27,191 bases of DNA from JBBDQZ01 sp040905705. Lineage in GTDB: Bacteria; Bacteroidota; Rhodothermia; Balneolales; Natronogracilivirgulaceae. Below, one piece after another: positions 6,310-14,591 of the stretch (its first letter is position 1; each line of letters starts with the position of its first letter). The DNA is taken from assembly GCA_040905705.1 (NCBI GenBank), contig JBBDQZ010000048.1, positions 1 through 27,191 on the forward strand, read 5' to 3'. Both the position numbers and the translations under genes were made by a program. Under the pieces are notes generated by a model. The model was not told the origin of the DNA. It was given only the letters and a program-made list of their open reading frames with translations, and ran no database searches.

Positions 6310-7374
6310 ATGATAAACCAACCGGAAGCTAAATTATATAATGATCAAACTCCATTTGTGACGGAGTCGGGATTCAAGTTCCCCGGTCTGGTGATCTCCT
6401 ATAAAACCTGGGGAACACCCAATGCGGATAAAAGTAATGCGGTGGTTATATTTCATGCACTTACGGGACATGCGGAAGCGGATGAGTGGCTCACCGGCTT
6501 TTTTGGAAAAGGGCGTCTGCTGGATCCCGATGAACACTACATTATTTGCAGTAATGTATTGGGAAGTTGCTACGGAACGACCGGCCCGCTGAGTATTAAC
6601 CCTGAAACGGGCAATCCATATAGTGGTGATTTTCCGCAAATTACCATCCGGGATATGGTACGGGTTCAGCAGCGATTGCTGGATTTTCTCGGGGTAACCA
6701 GTGTTCGTTTTGCTATTGGAGCGTCCATGGGAGGAATGCAGGCGCTGGAGTTCGGAATTATGGATTCTCGCGTCGAGCAGTTATTGGTGATCGCCATGGG
6801 TAAAGCCCATTCGGCATGGGCAATCGGTATCAGTGAGGTGCAACGGAAAGCTCTCACCTCTGATCCCAAATGGCGCGGCGGGTACTATCCTCTTGACGAC
6901 CCCCCGGTTGATGGACTGGCAACTGCACGCATGATGGGAATGATTACCTATCGAAGTGCCGCGTCTTTTGAACGGCGGTTTGCCCGCAAATCACAGCGTG
7001 AAAAATCATGCTTCCAGGTTGAGTCCTATTTGCAATACCAGGGAGAAAAACTGGTTGAACGATTTGACGCTGTCACCTATCTACGGCTTACTCAGGCAAT
7101 GGATAGTCATGACGTATCCCGTGGCAGAGGTTCATTTGAAGAGGTCCTTGGACAACTTGATATCCCGGTTTTTGTCATCGGGATCAGTTCGGATGTGCTG
7201 TATCCCGTTCATGAACAAAAAGAACTTGTGTCGTTGCTTCCGAATGGCCGCTTTGCCGAACTCGAATCTGATAATGGGCACGATGCGTTTTTAATTGAAT
7301 TTGAAGCGATTCAGAACCTTGTAAAGAACCATTTCCCGGAGTTGACCCGTAAATATCATGTAACCCTCATCTGA
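6310..7374 (+). CDS. metX: Homoserine O-acetyltransferase MetX
   Basis: MetX is an alpha/beta-hydrolase-fold enzyme that acylates L-homoserine from acetyl-CoA, making the substrate of MetY. The catalytic triad is visible: Ser139 in the elbow GASMGGMQ, Asp295 in ISSDVLYP and His324 in DNGHDAFL. Other family blocks are FHALTGHAEADEW (48-60), VLGSCYGTTGP (84-93) and WRGGYY with ARMMGMITYRS in the lid. At 354 residues it is of normal length without the C-terminal CBS domains found in some archaeal forms. Some MetX-fold enzymes use succinyl-CoA instead; acetyl specificity is inferred from the family and from metY, not proven by a residue I could check. No convincing terminator follows, only a 12-bp AT palindrome at 7399-7410. 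Confidence 0.93.
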   Translation: MINQPEAKLYNDQTPFVTESGFKFPGLVISYKTWGTPNADKSNAVVIFHALTGHAEADEWLTGFFGKGRLLDPDEHYIICSNVLGSCYGTTGPLSINPETGNPYSGDFPQITIRDMVRVQQRLLDFLGVTSVRFAIGASMGGMQALEFGIMDSRVEQLLVIAMGKAHSAWAIGISEVQRKALTSDPKWRGGYYPLDDPPVDGLATARMMGMITYRSAASFERRFARKSQREKSCFQVESYLQYQGEKLVERFDAVTYLRLTQAMDSHDVSRGRGSFEEVLGQLDIPVFVIGISSDVLYPVHEQKELVSLLPNGRFAELESDNGHDAFLIEFEAIQNLVKNHFPELTRKYHVTLI

Positions 7375-7613
7375 GTCTTGTTGTTTGTCTTTTAAAACAG
7401 ATAATTATCTCAGAATCAAGAGACCCATCCGTTACTATCGGGATCATCTATAGTGTCCATAAAAATATTGGGATAATTTCCCACCGAAATGTCCACATAT
7501 ATCACACATATATTTATATGTGATAACACTCCTGTAATTGTAATTATTAAAGTATTATCAACGAATGCATCCATGAACATATCAGAAATTATTTTAAAAA
7601 ATCCTCTTTTTAC

Positions 7614-7643
7614 TTGACTTGTAAATAATAATTCAAGTACCTT
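7614..7643 (+). promoter_or_regulatory. Promoter candidate of the dcw cluster
   Basis: TTGACT (7614-7619), an 18-nt spacer and TACCTT(G) (7638-7643). The -35 matches the met-leader promoter exactly. The predicted start of transcription, near 7650, falls inside the GTGGG repeats, as expected for repression by MraZ. Confidence 0.5.
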
Positions 7644-7678
7644 GTGGGTTAAGGTGGGAAGTTGTGGGAAATTGTGTG
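7644..7678 (+). promoter_or_regulatory. MraZ operator: four direct repeats at 10-bp spacing
   Basis: GTGGG occurs at 7644-7648, 7654-7658 and 7664-7668, and GTGTG at 7674-7678, each separated by 5 nt. MraZ of Escherichia coli is known to repress its own operon by binding TGGGN repeats separated by 5-nt spacers upstream of mraZ. The four copies here lie just after the -10 element and about 50 nt before the mraZ start codon. Confidence 0.9.
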
Positions 7679-7730
7679 ACTTTCTTCCTGTAGCAATCAA
7701 AATAATGGCAGATTTCAGCGGAGTTCAACA

Positions 7731-8186
7731 GTGGCAAGCTTTAAAGGTGAATACGATCATTCTGTTGATAGTAAAGGTCGCGTAAGCTTCCCGGCCAGGC
7801 TGCGTAAATATCTGCCGCCACAGAGCCAGGATAGTTTTACGATTCTGAAAGGACTGGATCGTTGTCTGCTTCTCTATCCGGAAGAGTATTGGATCGGAGT
7901 GGAAGAAAGACTGTCCCGAATCAATGAATTCCAGCAAAAAGGCCGTACCGTACTTCGCAACTTCCTTAGATCTGCGGATGATTTAATGCTCGACAAGCAT
8001 AACCGCCTGGCATTACCGTCAAAACTCATGGAGTGGGCTCATATCACAAACCGGGTCATCTTCATCGGTATGGGCGATAGTATTGAATTATGGTCACCGG
8101 AAATGCTGGAAAAAGCTGACCAGGAACTCGATTCCGACACCTATCATGAAATGTTCGAAAATGTAATGGGAGATGCTCTCGAATAA
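7731..8186 (+). CDS. mraZ: Transcriptional regulator MraZ
   Basis: MraZ is a ring-forming DNA-binding protein with two SpoVT/AbrB-like (MraZ) repeats that controls the dcw operon. Repeat 1 is at the N-terminus (FKGEYDHSVDSKGRVSFPARLRK, with the DxKGR core) and repeat 2 at about 80-135 (LDKHNRLALPSKLMEWA, then RVIFIGMGDSIELWSPE). Length is 151 residues, as usual. The start is GTG at 7731, preceded by GGAG (7720-7723) with a 7-nt gap. An ATG at 7705 is out of frame and opens only a 26-codon ORF. The operator of four GTGGG-type repeats lies just upstream. Its stop overlaps the rsmH start by one base (TAATG), suggesting coupled translation. Confidence 0.96.
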   Translation: MASFKGEYDHSVDSKGRVSFPARLRKYLPPQSQDSFTILKGLDRCLLLYPEEYWIGVEERLSRINEFQQKGRTVLRNFLRSADDLMLDKHNRLALPSKLMEWAHITNRVIFIGMGDSIELWSPEMLEKADQELDSDTYHEMFENVMGDALE

Positions 8187-9163
8187 TGATCCTGAATACC
8201 TATCACAAACCCGTATTGCTCGATGAAGCAATAAGTTATCTGATTAGCGATACCCATGGGATTTATGTAGACGGTACCCTGGGTGGGGGAGGGCATAGTG
8301 CGCGCATTTTAGATCATCTGGCCAGTGACGGCCGACTTTATGCTATGGACCAGGATGAGGATGCGCTTGAATATGCTGCTGGTCGATTTAAAAAGGATGA
8401 CCGTATTTCGTTGATTCGTGGGAATTTTGGTTTTTTTGATGTGTTGTTGCCGAAAAAAATTCATGGCAATATCCGGGGAATTTTGCTTGACCTGGGGGTT
8501 TCTTCCCATCAGATTGATGAACCGGAACGAGGTTTCAGCTTTCAGGCGGATGGCCCTCTTGATATGCGCATGGGAAGCCTTCAAACCACAACGGCCGCCG
8601 GTATCGTAAATGAATATGAATATGCCAGACTACGGGATCTTTTTTTTGAGTACGGGGAAGAACGTCAAAGTGCGCGTATTGCCCGGGCCGTACTGGAATC
8701 ACGCCCACTGAAAACCACCGCACATCTTCGTGAAGCCATTGCTTCCGTCGTTCCCGATCGTTTTTTGAACAAATCGCTCGCCAGAATTTTTCAGGCTTTA
8801 CGTATAGAAGTGAATGATGAACTGAAAATGTTGAAGCGGGTGCTTGAAAAAGGTCATGCCTTGCTTGGTGACAGGGGGCGAATGGTTGTGATCACTTATC
8901 ATTCTCTGGAGGACCGGCTTTGCAAAAATTTCTTCCGTTATGGCAATTTTGAAGGCAGGCCGGAAAAAGATTTTTACGGCAATACTCTCCGTCCCATGAA
9001 AATGTTGCACAAAAAAATTATTTCCGTTTCAACAGATGAAGCGGCTGCCAATCCACGATCACGCAGTGCCAAACTTCGTGCGGCTGAAAAACTTCCTGCC
9101 GGTAAGGAGGGAAGACAATCAGAAACCGGGCCCACCAAACCAAATAAAAGAGGCCGGTCATGA
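8186..9163 (+). CDS. rsmH: 16S rRNA (cytosine-1402-N4)-methyltransferase RsmH
   Basis: RsmH (MraW) methylates N4 of C1402 in the ribosomal P site, using S-adenosylmethionine. The SAM-binding motif VDGTLGGGGHS is at about 28-38. Further signatures are AMDQDEDALEYA, LLDLGVSSHQIDEPERGFSF (about 100-120), the substrate-binding helical insert in the middle, ITYHSLEDR and the C-terminal NPRSRSAKLRAAEK. At 325 residues it is full length with a short basic tail. It overlaps mraZ by one base and the following ftsL-like gene by four (ATGA), so it is embedded in the dcw operon at its usual second position. Confidence 0.97.
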   Translation: MILNTYHKPVLLDEAISYLISDTHGIYVDGTLGGGGHSARILDHLASDGRLYAMDQDEDALEYAAGRFKKDDRISLIRGNFGFFDVLLPKKIHGNIRGILLDLGVSSHQIDEPERGFSFQADGPLDMRMGSLQTTTAAGIVNEYEYARLRDLFFEYGEERQSARIARAVLESRPLKTTAHLREAIASVVPDRFLNKSLARIFQALRIEVNDELKMLKRVLEKGHALLGDRGRMVVITYHSLEDRLCKNFFRYGNFEGRPEKDFYGNTLRPMKMLHKKIISVSTDEAAANPRSRSAKLRAAEKLPAGKEGRQSETGPTKPNKRGRS

Positions 9164-9624
9164 TAACTCAAAATCCGACATTTCGATCCTCTGAATCATA
9201 TTTCCGATCCGATTCCGGGTTGGAAATCATTGCACCGCCGCCACCCGTTACCCGAACACCTTCCCGGTTCTATGGGCGTGCTTTATCCGGAAGGATGACT
9301 CAGGCCAACAACCGACCGACCACCAACGGAGTCAGTAAAAAATCCAAAAAACAACGCCTTTGGTCACCCTGGAAACTGATTTTGTTTTCCATTTTTCTGG
9401 GTATTTCCGGGGTACTTTATTTGACACATTTATTCCAGACTCAAAACATCCTCAGTGAAGTTCAGCAATTGCGCAGGGAGTACGAACGTGCTCATCGTAT
9501 TCATGCGGATACCCGTCGTACTTACGACCGTATGACCGGCCCGGTTGAGGTATATCGCCAGGCAGAAGCGATGGGAATGATGTATGGCGGAGCAAATGAC
9601 CCGGTTATCATTGTCGACAGATGA
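9160..9624 (+). CDS. ftsL: FtsL-like bitopic division protein
   Basis: The 154-residue protein has a cytoplasmic, Pro/Arg/Ser-rich N-terminus of about 68 residues, one membrane helix (about 72-91, LILFSIFLGISGVLYLTHLF) and a short periplasmic part. The segment after the helix (QTQNILSEVQQLRREYERAHRI) looks like a coiled coil, and the end carries the YRQAEAMGMMYGGANDPVIIV segment that resembles FtsL C-termini (AEEMGM followed by a short strand). FtsL sequences are poorly conserved, so the call rests on topology plus position between rsmH and ftsI. FtsL forms a complex with FtsB and FtsQ that activates FtsW/FtsI. The N-terminal tail is longer than in Escherichia coli FtsL. A 63-nt gap separates it from ftsI. 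Confidence 0.8.
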   Translation: MITQNPTFRSSESYFRSDSGLEIIAPPPPVTRTPSRFYGRALSGRMTQANNRPTTNGVSKKSKKQRLWSPWKLILFSIFLGISGVLYLTHLFQTQNILSEVQQLRREYERAHRIHADTRRTYDRMTGPVEVYRQAEAMGMMYGGANDPVIIVDR

Positions 9625-9687
9625 GAAATCGAAACAATGAATATGTAGTACGATCAGTGAATTGTAATAAGGTTATCGAAACGCGTT

Positions 9688-11838
9688 GTGACAAAGTATA
9701 AAACATACATATTGAACCGTATGTTTATGGTATTTGGACTTTTACTTCTGATACCTGTTGCTATTGGACTGCAGATTGCCCGGATTCAATGGCTGGAAGG
9801 AACTCAGTTGCGCGCGTTATGGAGTACCCAGGCATTGGATGTAATCCCTATCCCTGCTCAACGGGGTGCTATCCTGGATGCCAAAGGACGTGAACTGGTC
9901 GGTAATACCGTGACCTATACCGTTGCCGTTGATCCCCATTATCCGGGAACAACAGATGAGGAACTGAGACAATTTACCCGCAAACTGGCGGATTTCAGCT
10001 CCCGAACAGCCTCTTATTACTGGCAACGGTTACAATCGGCACCACAGGCATCCCGGTATATTGTTTTGGAACGTAATATTGGTGTGGAAACGGCCGACCA
10101 GTTGCGTGAGATTGGTTTGAAGGCAGTGATTCTCGAAGAACAATATCGTCGCCGGTATAATTATGAATCACTGGCATCGCACGTTATCGGCTATGTTAAT
10201 CATGAACTGAACGGTATGTATGGCCTTGAAGCATCCTATAACGAATATCTTCGCGGGGCTGATGGACAACGCCAGGTGCGCCGTGATCGCGGTGGCCGTA
10301 TACGAGCTTATGTTGGTGCACCCAGAAAACAACCGAAACAAGGTTATACTCTGGTCTCCTCGATTGATGCACATATCCAGGCCATCGCTGAAGACGAGTT
10401 GAAGAAAGGGGTGGAAAGAGGGATGGCCACCCGTGGATCTATTCTAATTATGGACCCCGAAACCGGCGCAATCAGGGCCATGGCTAATTATCCTGCATTC
10501 GACCCCAATCGACCCGCTGATGCTCCTGCTCAAAACCGGCGTAACCGGGTTATTTCGGACCTGATTGAACCTGGGTCTACATTCAAGATAGTAGCAGCTG
10601 TTGCTGCCATTGAAAATCAGTCAGCCGATCTGGATGAGCAGTTTGATACCGGTGATGGCAAACGGTTGATCAGCGGTCAAATGATGCGGGATCATAACCC
10701 CATGGGAACTATCAGTTTTCGACAGGCTATCCAGCAATCGTCCAATATTGTAACCTCTGCAGTTGCAGAGCGAATATCATCGGATATTCTCTATCAATAT
10801 GCCCGGAATCTCGGATTTGGATCTTCCACCCAAATTGATCTTCCCGGAGAGGAGGATGGCAATTTGCGAAAACCCTATCAGTGGTCGTCTGTTACGAAGC
10901 CCTGGCTGTCGATCGGATATGAGGTACAGGTTACTCTGTTACAACTCGCTCAGGCTTATGCCGCTTTTGCCAATGATGGTGTTATGATGCAACCCTATGT
11001 CGTTGAAAAAGTAATTGATGAACAAGGGCGCGAAGTTTATAAGAGGAAGCCGGAATATGTACGCCGGGCAATCAGGCCGTCAACGATTGAAATGCTCAAA
11101 CCTGTCTTTGAAAGCGTAGTATCAGATTCCGGTACGGCAGGGATTGCTCACATCGAAGGTTTTCGCATGGCCGGTAAAACCGGAACGGCTCAAAAGTTTA
11201 TAGACGGACGATACCAGACAAAATACCTTGCATCATTTGTCGGATTTTTCCCGGCAGATAACCCGAAGTATTTATGTCTGGTAATGCTGGATGAACCAAA
11301 AATCAGCTACTATGGCGGATTTGTAGCCGGCCCTGTTTTTCGTAATGTCGCACTCCGCTTGATCGGGCTGGATGATCGTTTGCATCTCATTCCAGGTGGG
11401 GATGAAAATAATGGCATGTGGGTGGTTACACCGGATCTTCAAGGTATGCATCGAAAGGAAGCAAGTGCCGTACTGGAAGATTATAATATCCGTTATCGCT
11501 TTATGAATGATGGGGATATGATCAACGCTCAAAAACCTGCTCCGGGCGAAAAAATCATGCGGACAGTTCCCGTTCAGCTCACTCTCGTGAACACAAACGA
11601 CATGGATTCGACCCGTATCAGTGAGCTGCACGCTCATGTTCCGGATGTTCGGGGAATGAGTATGCGCAAAGCAACTGCCTGGCTTAGAAAGGCAGGCTTC
11701 GATGTACAGATGATTGGATCCGGAACCGTATACAGCCAGTTTCCTGAAGCTGATCAACAATATCGAAAAGGACAACCGGTGACTATTCGTGGTCGTGCAC
11801 GTAACCTTCCGGCCATTTTATCCCAAAGGGGAACCTGA
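9688..11838 (+). CDS. ftsI: Septal peptidoglycan transpeptidase FtsI/PBP3 with two C-terminal PASTA domains
   Basis: FtsI crosslinks septal peptidoglycan together with the glycosyltransferase FtsW. The 716-residue protein has an N-terminal membrane anchor (about 12-30), a class B PBP dimerisation/pedestal domain (about 52-215, including PAQRGAILDAKGRELVGN) and a transpeptidase domain. The latter shows the active-site motifs SxxK (Ser297-Lys300 in PGSTFK), SxN (351-353 in QQSSNIV) and KTG (497-499 in AGKTGTAQ). Residues about 577-636 and 648-703 look like two PASTA domains. The start is a GTG at 9688; ATG at 9721 would cut into the anchor's basic flank. Its stop overlaps the murE start (TGATG). 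Confidence 0.95.
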   Translation: MTKYKTYILNRMFMVFGLLLLIPVAIGLQIARIQWLEGTQLRALWSTQALDVIPIPAQRGAILDAKGRELVGNTVTYTVAVDPHYPGTTDEELRQFTRKLADFSSRTASYYWQRLQSAPQASRYIVLERNIGVETADQLREIGLKAVILEEQYRRRYNYESLASHVIGYVNHELNGMYGLEASYNEYLRGADGQRQVRRDRGGRIRAYVGAPRKQPKQGYTLVSSIDAHIQAIAEDELKKGVERGMATRGSILIMDPETGAIRAMANYPAFDPNRPADAPAQNRRNRVISDLIEPGSTFKIVAAVAAIENQSADLDEQFDTGDGKRLISGQMMRDHNPMGTISFRQAIQQSSNIVTSAVAERISSDILYQYARNLGFGSSTQIDLPGEEDGNLRKPYQWSSVTKPWLSIGYEVQVTLLQLAQAYAAFANDGVMMQPYVVEKVIDEQGREVYKRKPEYVRRAIRPSTIEMLKPVFESVVSDSGTAGIAHIEGFRMAGKTGTAQKFIDGRYQTKYLASFVGFFPADNPKYLCLVMLDEPKISYYGGFVAGPVFRNVALRLIGLDDRLHLIPGGDENNGMWVVTPDLQGMHRKEASAVLEDYNIRYRFMNDGDMINAQKPAPGEKIMRTVPVQLTLVNTNDMDSTRISELHAHVPDVRGMSMRKATAWLRKAGFDVQMIGSGTVYSQFPEADQQYRKGQPVTIRGRARNLPAILSQRGT

Positions 11839-13436
11839 TGAACGTCACGGATCTGTTACATATCACCCGGCCTCTGCAGAAACGGGGCAAATACGAAGGC
11901 AAACTCGGTCGACTGGTACTGGACTCGCGAACTGTCCGAAAAAACGATGTCTTCATTGCTCTCAGGGGAGAAAAATCGGATGGACACCACTTTATCGGCG
12001 ATGCGGTCCGCAAGGGAGCAATGGTAATCATCGCAGAACAGATTCCTGGTGAGAAAAGCAAAAACGGACAATCGCCCGAAGCCGTTCTGCCGGAAGACCG
12101 TCTCATTATCCAGGTGGCCAATACGATGAATATAGTAGGTGAATTGGCCCAAAATTTTGCGGGTTACCCTGCTGAATCCATGAAGATGATTGGAGTGACC
12201 GGAACCAACGGCAAAACAACCGTTTCAACGTTGGTCTATCAAGTGTTAAAGAGCCTTGGTTATAATGCCGGGCTACTAAGTACCGTCGATACCCGGATTG
12301 GAGACCGGATTGAAGAAAGCCGGTTGACTACACCTGATGCGGTGACTCTTGCCTCCCTTTTGAATGAAATGTCCAATGTGGATACGGCATTTGCTGTAAT
12401 GGAGGTGTCGTCTCATGCATTGGAACAGCAACGAGTGGGTGGTATCCGGTTTGATGTGGCTGCCTTTACAAATATCAGCCAGGATCACCTCGATTATCAC
12501 CGGGATATGGATGCCTATATAAATGCGAAAAGGAGGCTTTTTCTGTCATTGGACCGTGAGGCTGTTGCTGTTGTGAACCGCGACGATCCTGCATATGTCA
12601 GAATCACAGAAGGTTGCCATGCTGAAATTTGGGAATTTGGATTTCAGGATGACAAGGATTTTCGCATTCTGGATGAAGGGCCTGAAGGGATGGTACTGGA
12701 TCTGGACGGGATGATCGTCAGTACTCCACTTGCGGGTCGTTATAATGCATACAATGTGGCTCAGGCTTATTTAATTTGTTTGGCAGCTGGATGCAGTAAA
12801 TATAATGTGGCCGCTGCTCTCGGGGATACATACGGTGCTCCGGGACGAATGGAAAGGGTGGTTCTGGAAAAGTCGGCCGGTCCGGTATCGCATAAAAGCA
12901 CCATGCCATCAGTTTTCGTGGATTATGCGCATACACCGGATGCTCTTGACCACGTACTCCAAGCTTTGCATGAAGCCAGGCGAAAAGGCCAGATGCTGCA
13001 TGTTGTTTTTGGATGCGGAGGCGACCGTGATCGAACAAAAAGATCCAAAATGGGACACATTGCCGATCAATATGCAGATGTAATCACTTTGACTTCTGAT
13101 AATCCCCGAACAGAAGATCCGCAGTCAATCATACGGGACATTCGTGAGGGCATCACCAGAAATGATCATCTTTTTATTGAGCCGGATCGGCGTAAAGCGA
13201 TTCGGGCTGCGATCCTTGATGCTGACACCAGAACGATGGTCCTTGTTGCGGGAAAGGGCCATGAAAACTATCAGGAAGTCCATGGTCGACGAAAGAAATT
13301 TGATGACCGGAAAGTCGTCGCAGGTGCTCTTAGTGAATGGGTCGATCGACGGTTGCCAGGTAAAAATTCACCGGGAGGTGCTGATAAAAAAATAACTGGC
13401 GGCCTGAATCGAAATAAAAAAAAGAGGGTGAACTGA
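11838..13436 (+). CDS. murE: UDP-MurNAc-tripeptide synthetase MurE, meso-DAP adding
   Basis: MurE adds the third residue to UDP-MurNAc-L-Ala-D-Glu with ATP in the cytosol. The three Mur-ligase domains are recognisable: an N-terminal UDP-binding domain (LVLDSRTVRKNDVFIALRG, 27-44), the central ATPase with P-loop TGTNGKTT (121-128), EVSSHALEQQR (189-199), Lys231 of YINAKRR as the probable carbamylated lysine, and the C-terminal domain with DYAHTPDAL and the DNPR motif (421-424). DNPR is the known signature for meso-diaminopimelate rather than lysine. At 532 residues it is somewhat long owing to a basic tail (about 504-532) not needed for catalysis. The stop overlaps the mraY start (TGATG). No murF follows, unlike in proteobacteria. 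Confidence 0.97.
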   Translation: MNVTDLLHITRPLQKRGKYEGKLGRLVLDSRTVRKNDVFIALRGEKSDGHHFIGDAVRKGAMVIIAEQIPGEKSKNGQSPEAVLPEDRLIIQVANTMNIVGELAQNFAGYPAESMKMIGVTGTNGKTTVSTLVYQVLKSLGYNAGLLSTVDTRIGDRIEESRLTTPDAVTLASLLNEMSNVDTAFAVMEVSSHALEQQRVGGIRFDVAAFTNISQDHLDYHRDMDAYINAKRRLFLSLDREAVAVVNRDDPAYVRITEGCHAEIWEFGFQDDKDFRILDEGPEGMVLDLDGMIVSTPLAGRYNAYNVAQAYLICLAAGCSKYNVAAALGDTYGAPGRMERVVLEKSAGPVSHKSTMPSVFVDYAHTPDALDHVLQALHEARRKGQMLHVVFGCGGDRDRTKRSKMGHIADQYADVITLTSDNPRTEDPQSIIRDIREGITRNDHLFIEPDRRKAIRAAILDADTRTMVLVAGKGHENYQEVHGRRKKFDDRKVVAGALSEWVDRRLPGKNSPGGADKKITGGLNRNKKKRVN

Positions 13437-14572
13437 TGCTATATCTCCTTTTTGACTGGATACAGGAATCAATCAAACCACCAGGATTCGGTGTATTCAG
13501 CTTTATTACCGTTCGGAGTGCACTGGCGGCATTTACATCTTTATTTATTTCAATTCTTTTCGGTAACAAAATCATCTCCCTGCTGATCCGCCTGCAACTG
13601 CAGGAAAATATCCGGGATGACGTCGGCCTTGATAATCACCGACACAAGGCGGGCACTCCCAGCATGGGCGGGTTACTTATATTACTGTCTATTATTGTTT
13701 CAACCGTGCTCTGGGCCCATCCAGGTAATATATATATATGGTTGATCCTTTTTGTAACTATTTCCCTGGGAGGGGTCGGTTTTGTTGATGATTACATCAA
13801 AATTATCCGGAAGAATAAGGAGGGTCTGCTTGGTAAATTCAAGATTACAGGTCAGGTAGCTGTGGGCGCTGTATTGGGATCAGCACTTTATTTCTACCCT
13901 GAGTTTCAGGATTATAACACGCTCAGCACGATCCCGTTTGTCAAAGATACCAACATCGATTACGCCTTTTTCGGTGCAGCCGTTGGATGGGCGATCTATA
14001 TCCCGGTCTGTATTTTTGTCCTGACGGCCGTCAGTAACTCTGTGAATCTGACCGACGGACTGGACGGGCTGGCCAGCGGCACTTCCGCGATTGCTGGGCT
14101 TGCTCTCGGTATTCTGGCCTATATTTCGGGCCGGGTAGACTATTCAGGATTTCTGGATATACTTTATTTGCCAGGAACCGGCGAGCTGACGATCTATTGT
14201 GCAGCTATGGTGGGTGCATGCTTTGGTTTTCTCTGGTACAATACGTATCCGGCAGAGGTATTTATGGGGGATACCGGATCGCTGGCGCTCGGAGGAGGTA
14301 TTGGAGCAATTGCACTGATGATCCACAAAGAGCTGTTGCTGCCTATTTTGTGTGGGATCTTTTTTTTAGAAGCTCTTTCGGTGATCATTCAAACGTCTTA
14401 TTTCAAATATACCAAACGGAAGTATGGAAAAGGCCGGCGGTTTTTCAGAATAGCACCGCTGCATCATCATTTTGAATTAAAAGGCTGGGCCGAGCCAAAG
14501 ATCGTGGTCCGGTTCTGGATTATTGCGATCCTGCTGGCCATTTTTACCATCATCACATTGAAACTGCGTTGA
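13436..14572 (+). CDS. mraY: Phospho-MurNAc-pentapeptide transferase MraY
   Basis: MraY transfers phospho-MurNAc-pentapeptide from UDP to undecaprenyl phosphate in the inner membrane, making lipid I. The 378-residue polytopic protein has the family motifs in order: HRHKAGTPSMGGLL in the first cytoplasmic loop, the Mg-binding FVDDYIKI, SVNLTDGLDGLASG, VFMGDTGSLALGG and the histidine motif PLHHHFELKGW. About ten hydrophobic helices alternate with these loops. The start ATG overlaps the murE stop by one base, and murD begins 19 nt after its stop. Confidence 0.97.
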   Translation: MLYLLFDWIQESIKPPGFGVFSFITVRSALAAFTSLFISILFGNKIISLLIRLQLQENIRDDVGLDNHRHKAGTPSMGGLLILLSIIVSTVLWAHPGNIYIWLILFVTISLGGVGFVDDYIKIIRKNKEGLLGKFKITGQVAVGAVLGSALYFYPEFQDYNTLSTIPFVKDTNIDYAFFGAAVGWAIYIPVCIFVLTAVSNSVNLTDGLDGLASGTSAIAGLALGILAYISGRVDYSGFLDILYLPGTGELTIYCAAMVGACFGFLWYNTYPAEVFMGDTGSLALGGGIGAIALMIHKELLLPILCGIFFLEALSVIIQTSYFKYTKRKYGKGRRFFRIAPLHHHFELKGWAEPKIVVRFWIIAILLAIFTIITLKLR

Positions 14573-14591
14573 TACGGGAATATATCTACAT

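Larger units (their letters stand above)
7375..7730. other. Intergenic region between metX and mraZ: palindromes, dcw promoter and MraZ operator
   Basis: This stretch of 356 bases has no convincing gene. It holds a perfect 12-bp palindrome AGATAATTATCT (7399-7410), an inverted repeat TGGGA-N5-TCCCA (7469-7483), a tandem CACATATAT repeat (7494-7502 and 7505-7513) whose second copy is part of the palindrome CACATATATTTATATGTG (7505-7522), and the mraZ promoter with its repeated operator. Confidence 0.6.

Noticed and set aside
7705..7785. A 26-codon ORF (MADFSGVQQWQALKV...) starting at an ATG just before mraZ and overlapping its start
   Set aside because: It is out of frame with mraZ, has no Shine-Dalgarno of its own and no recognisable content. 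The GTG start of mraZ has good family and ribosome-site support.
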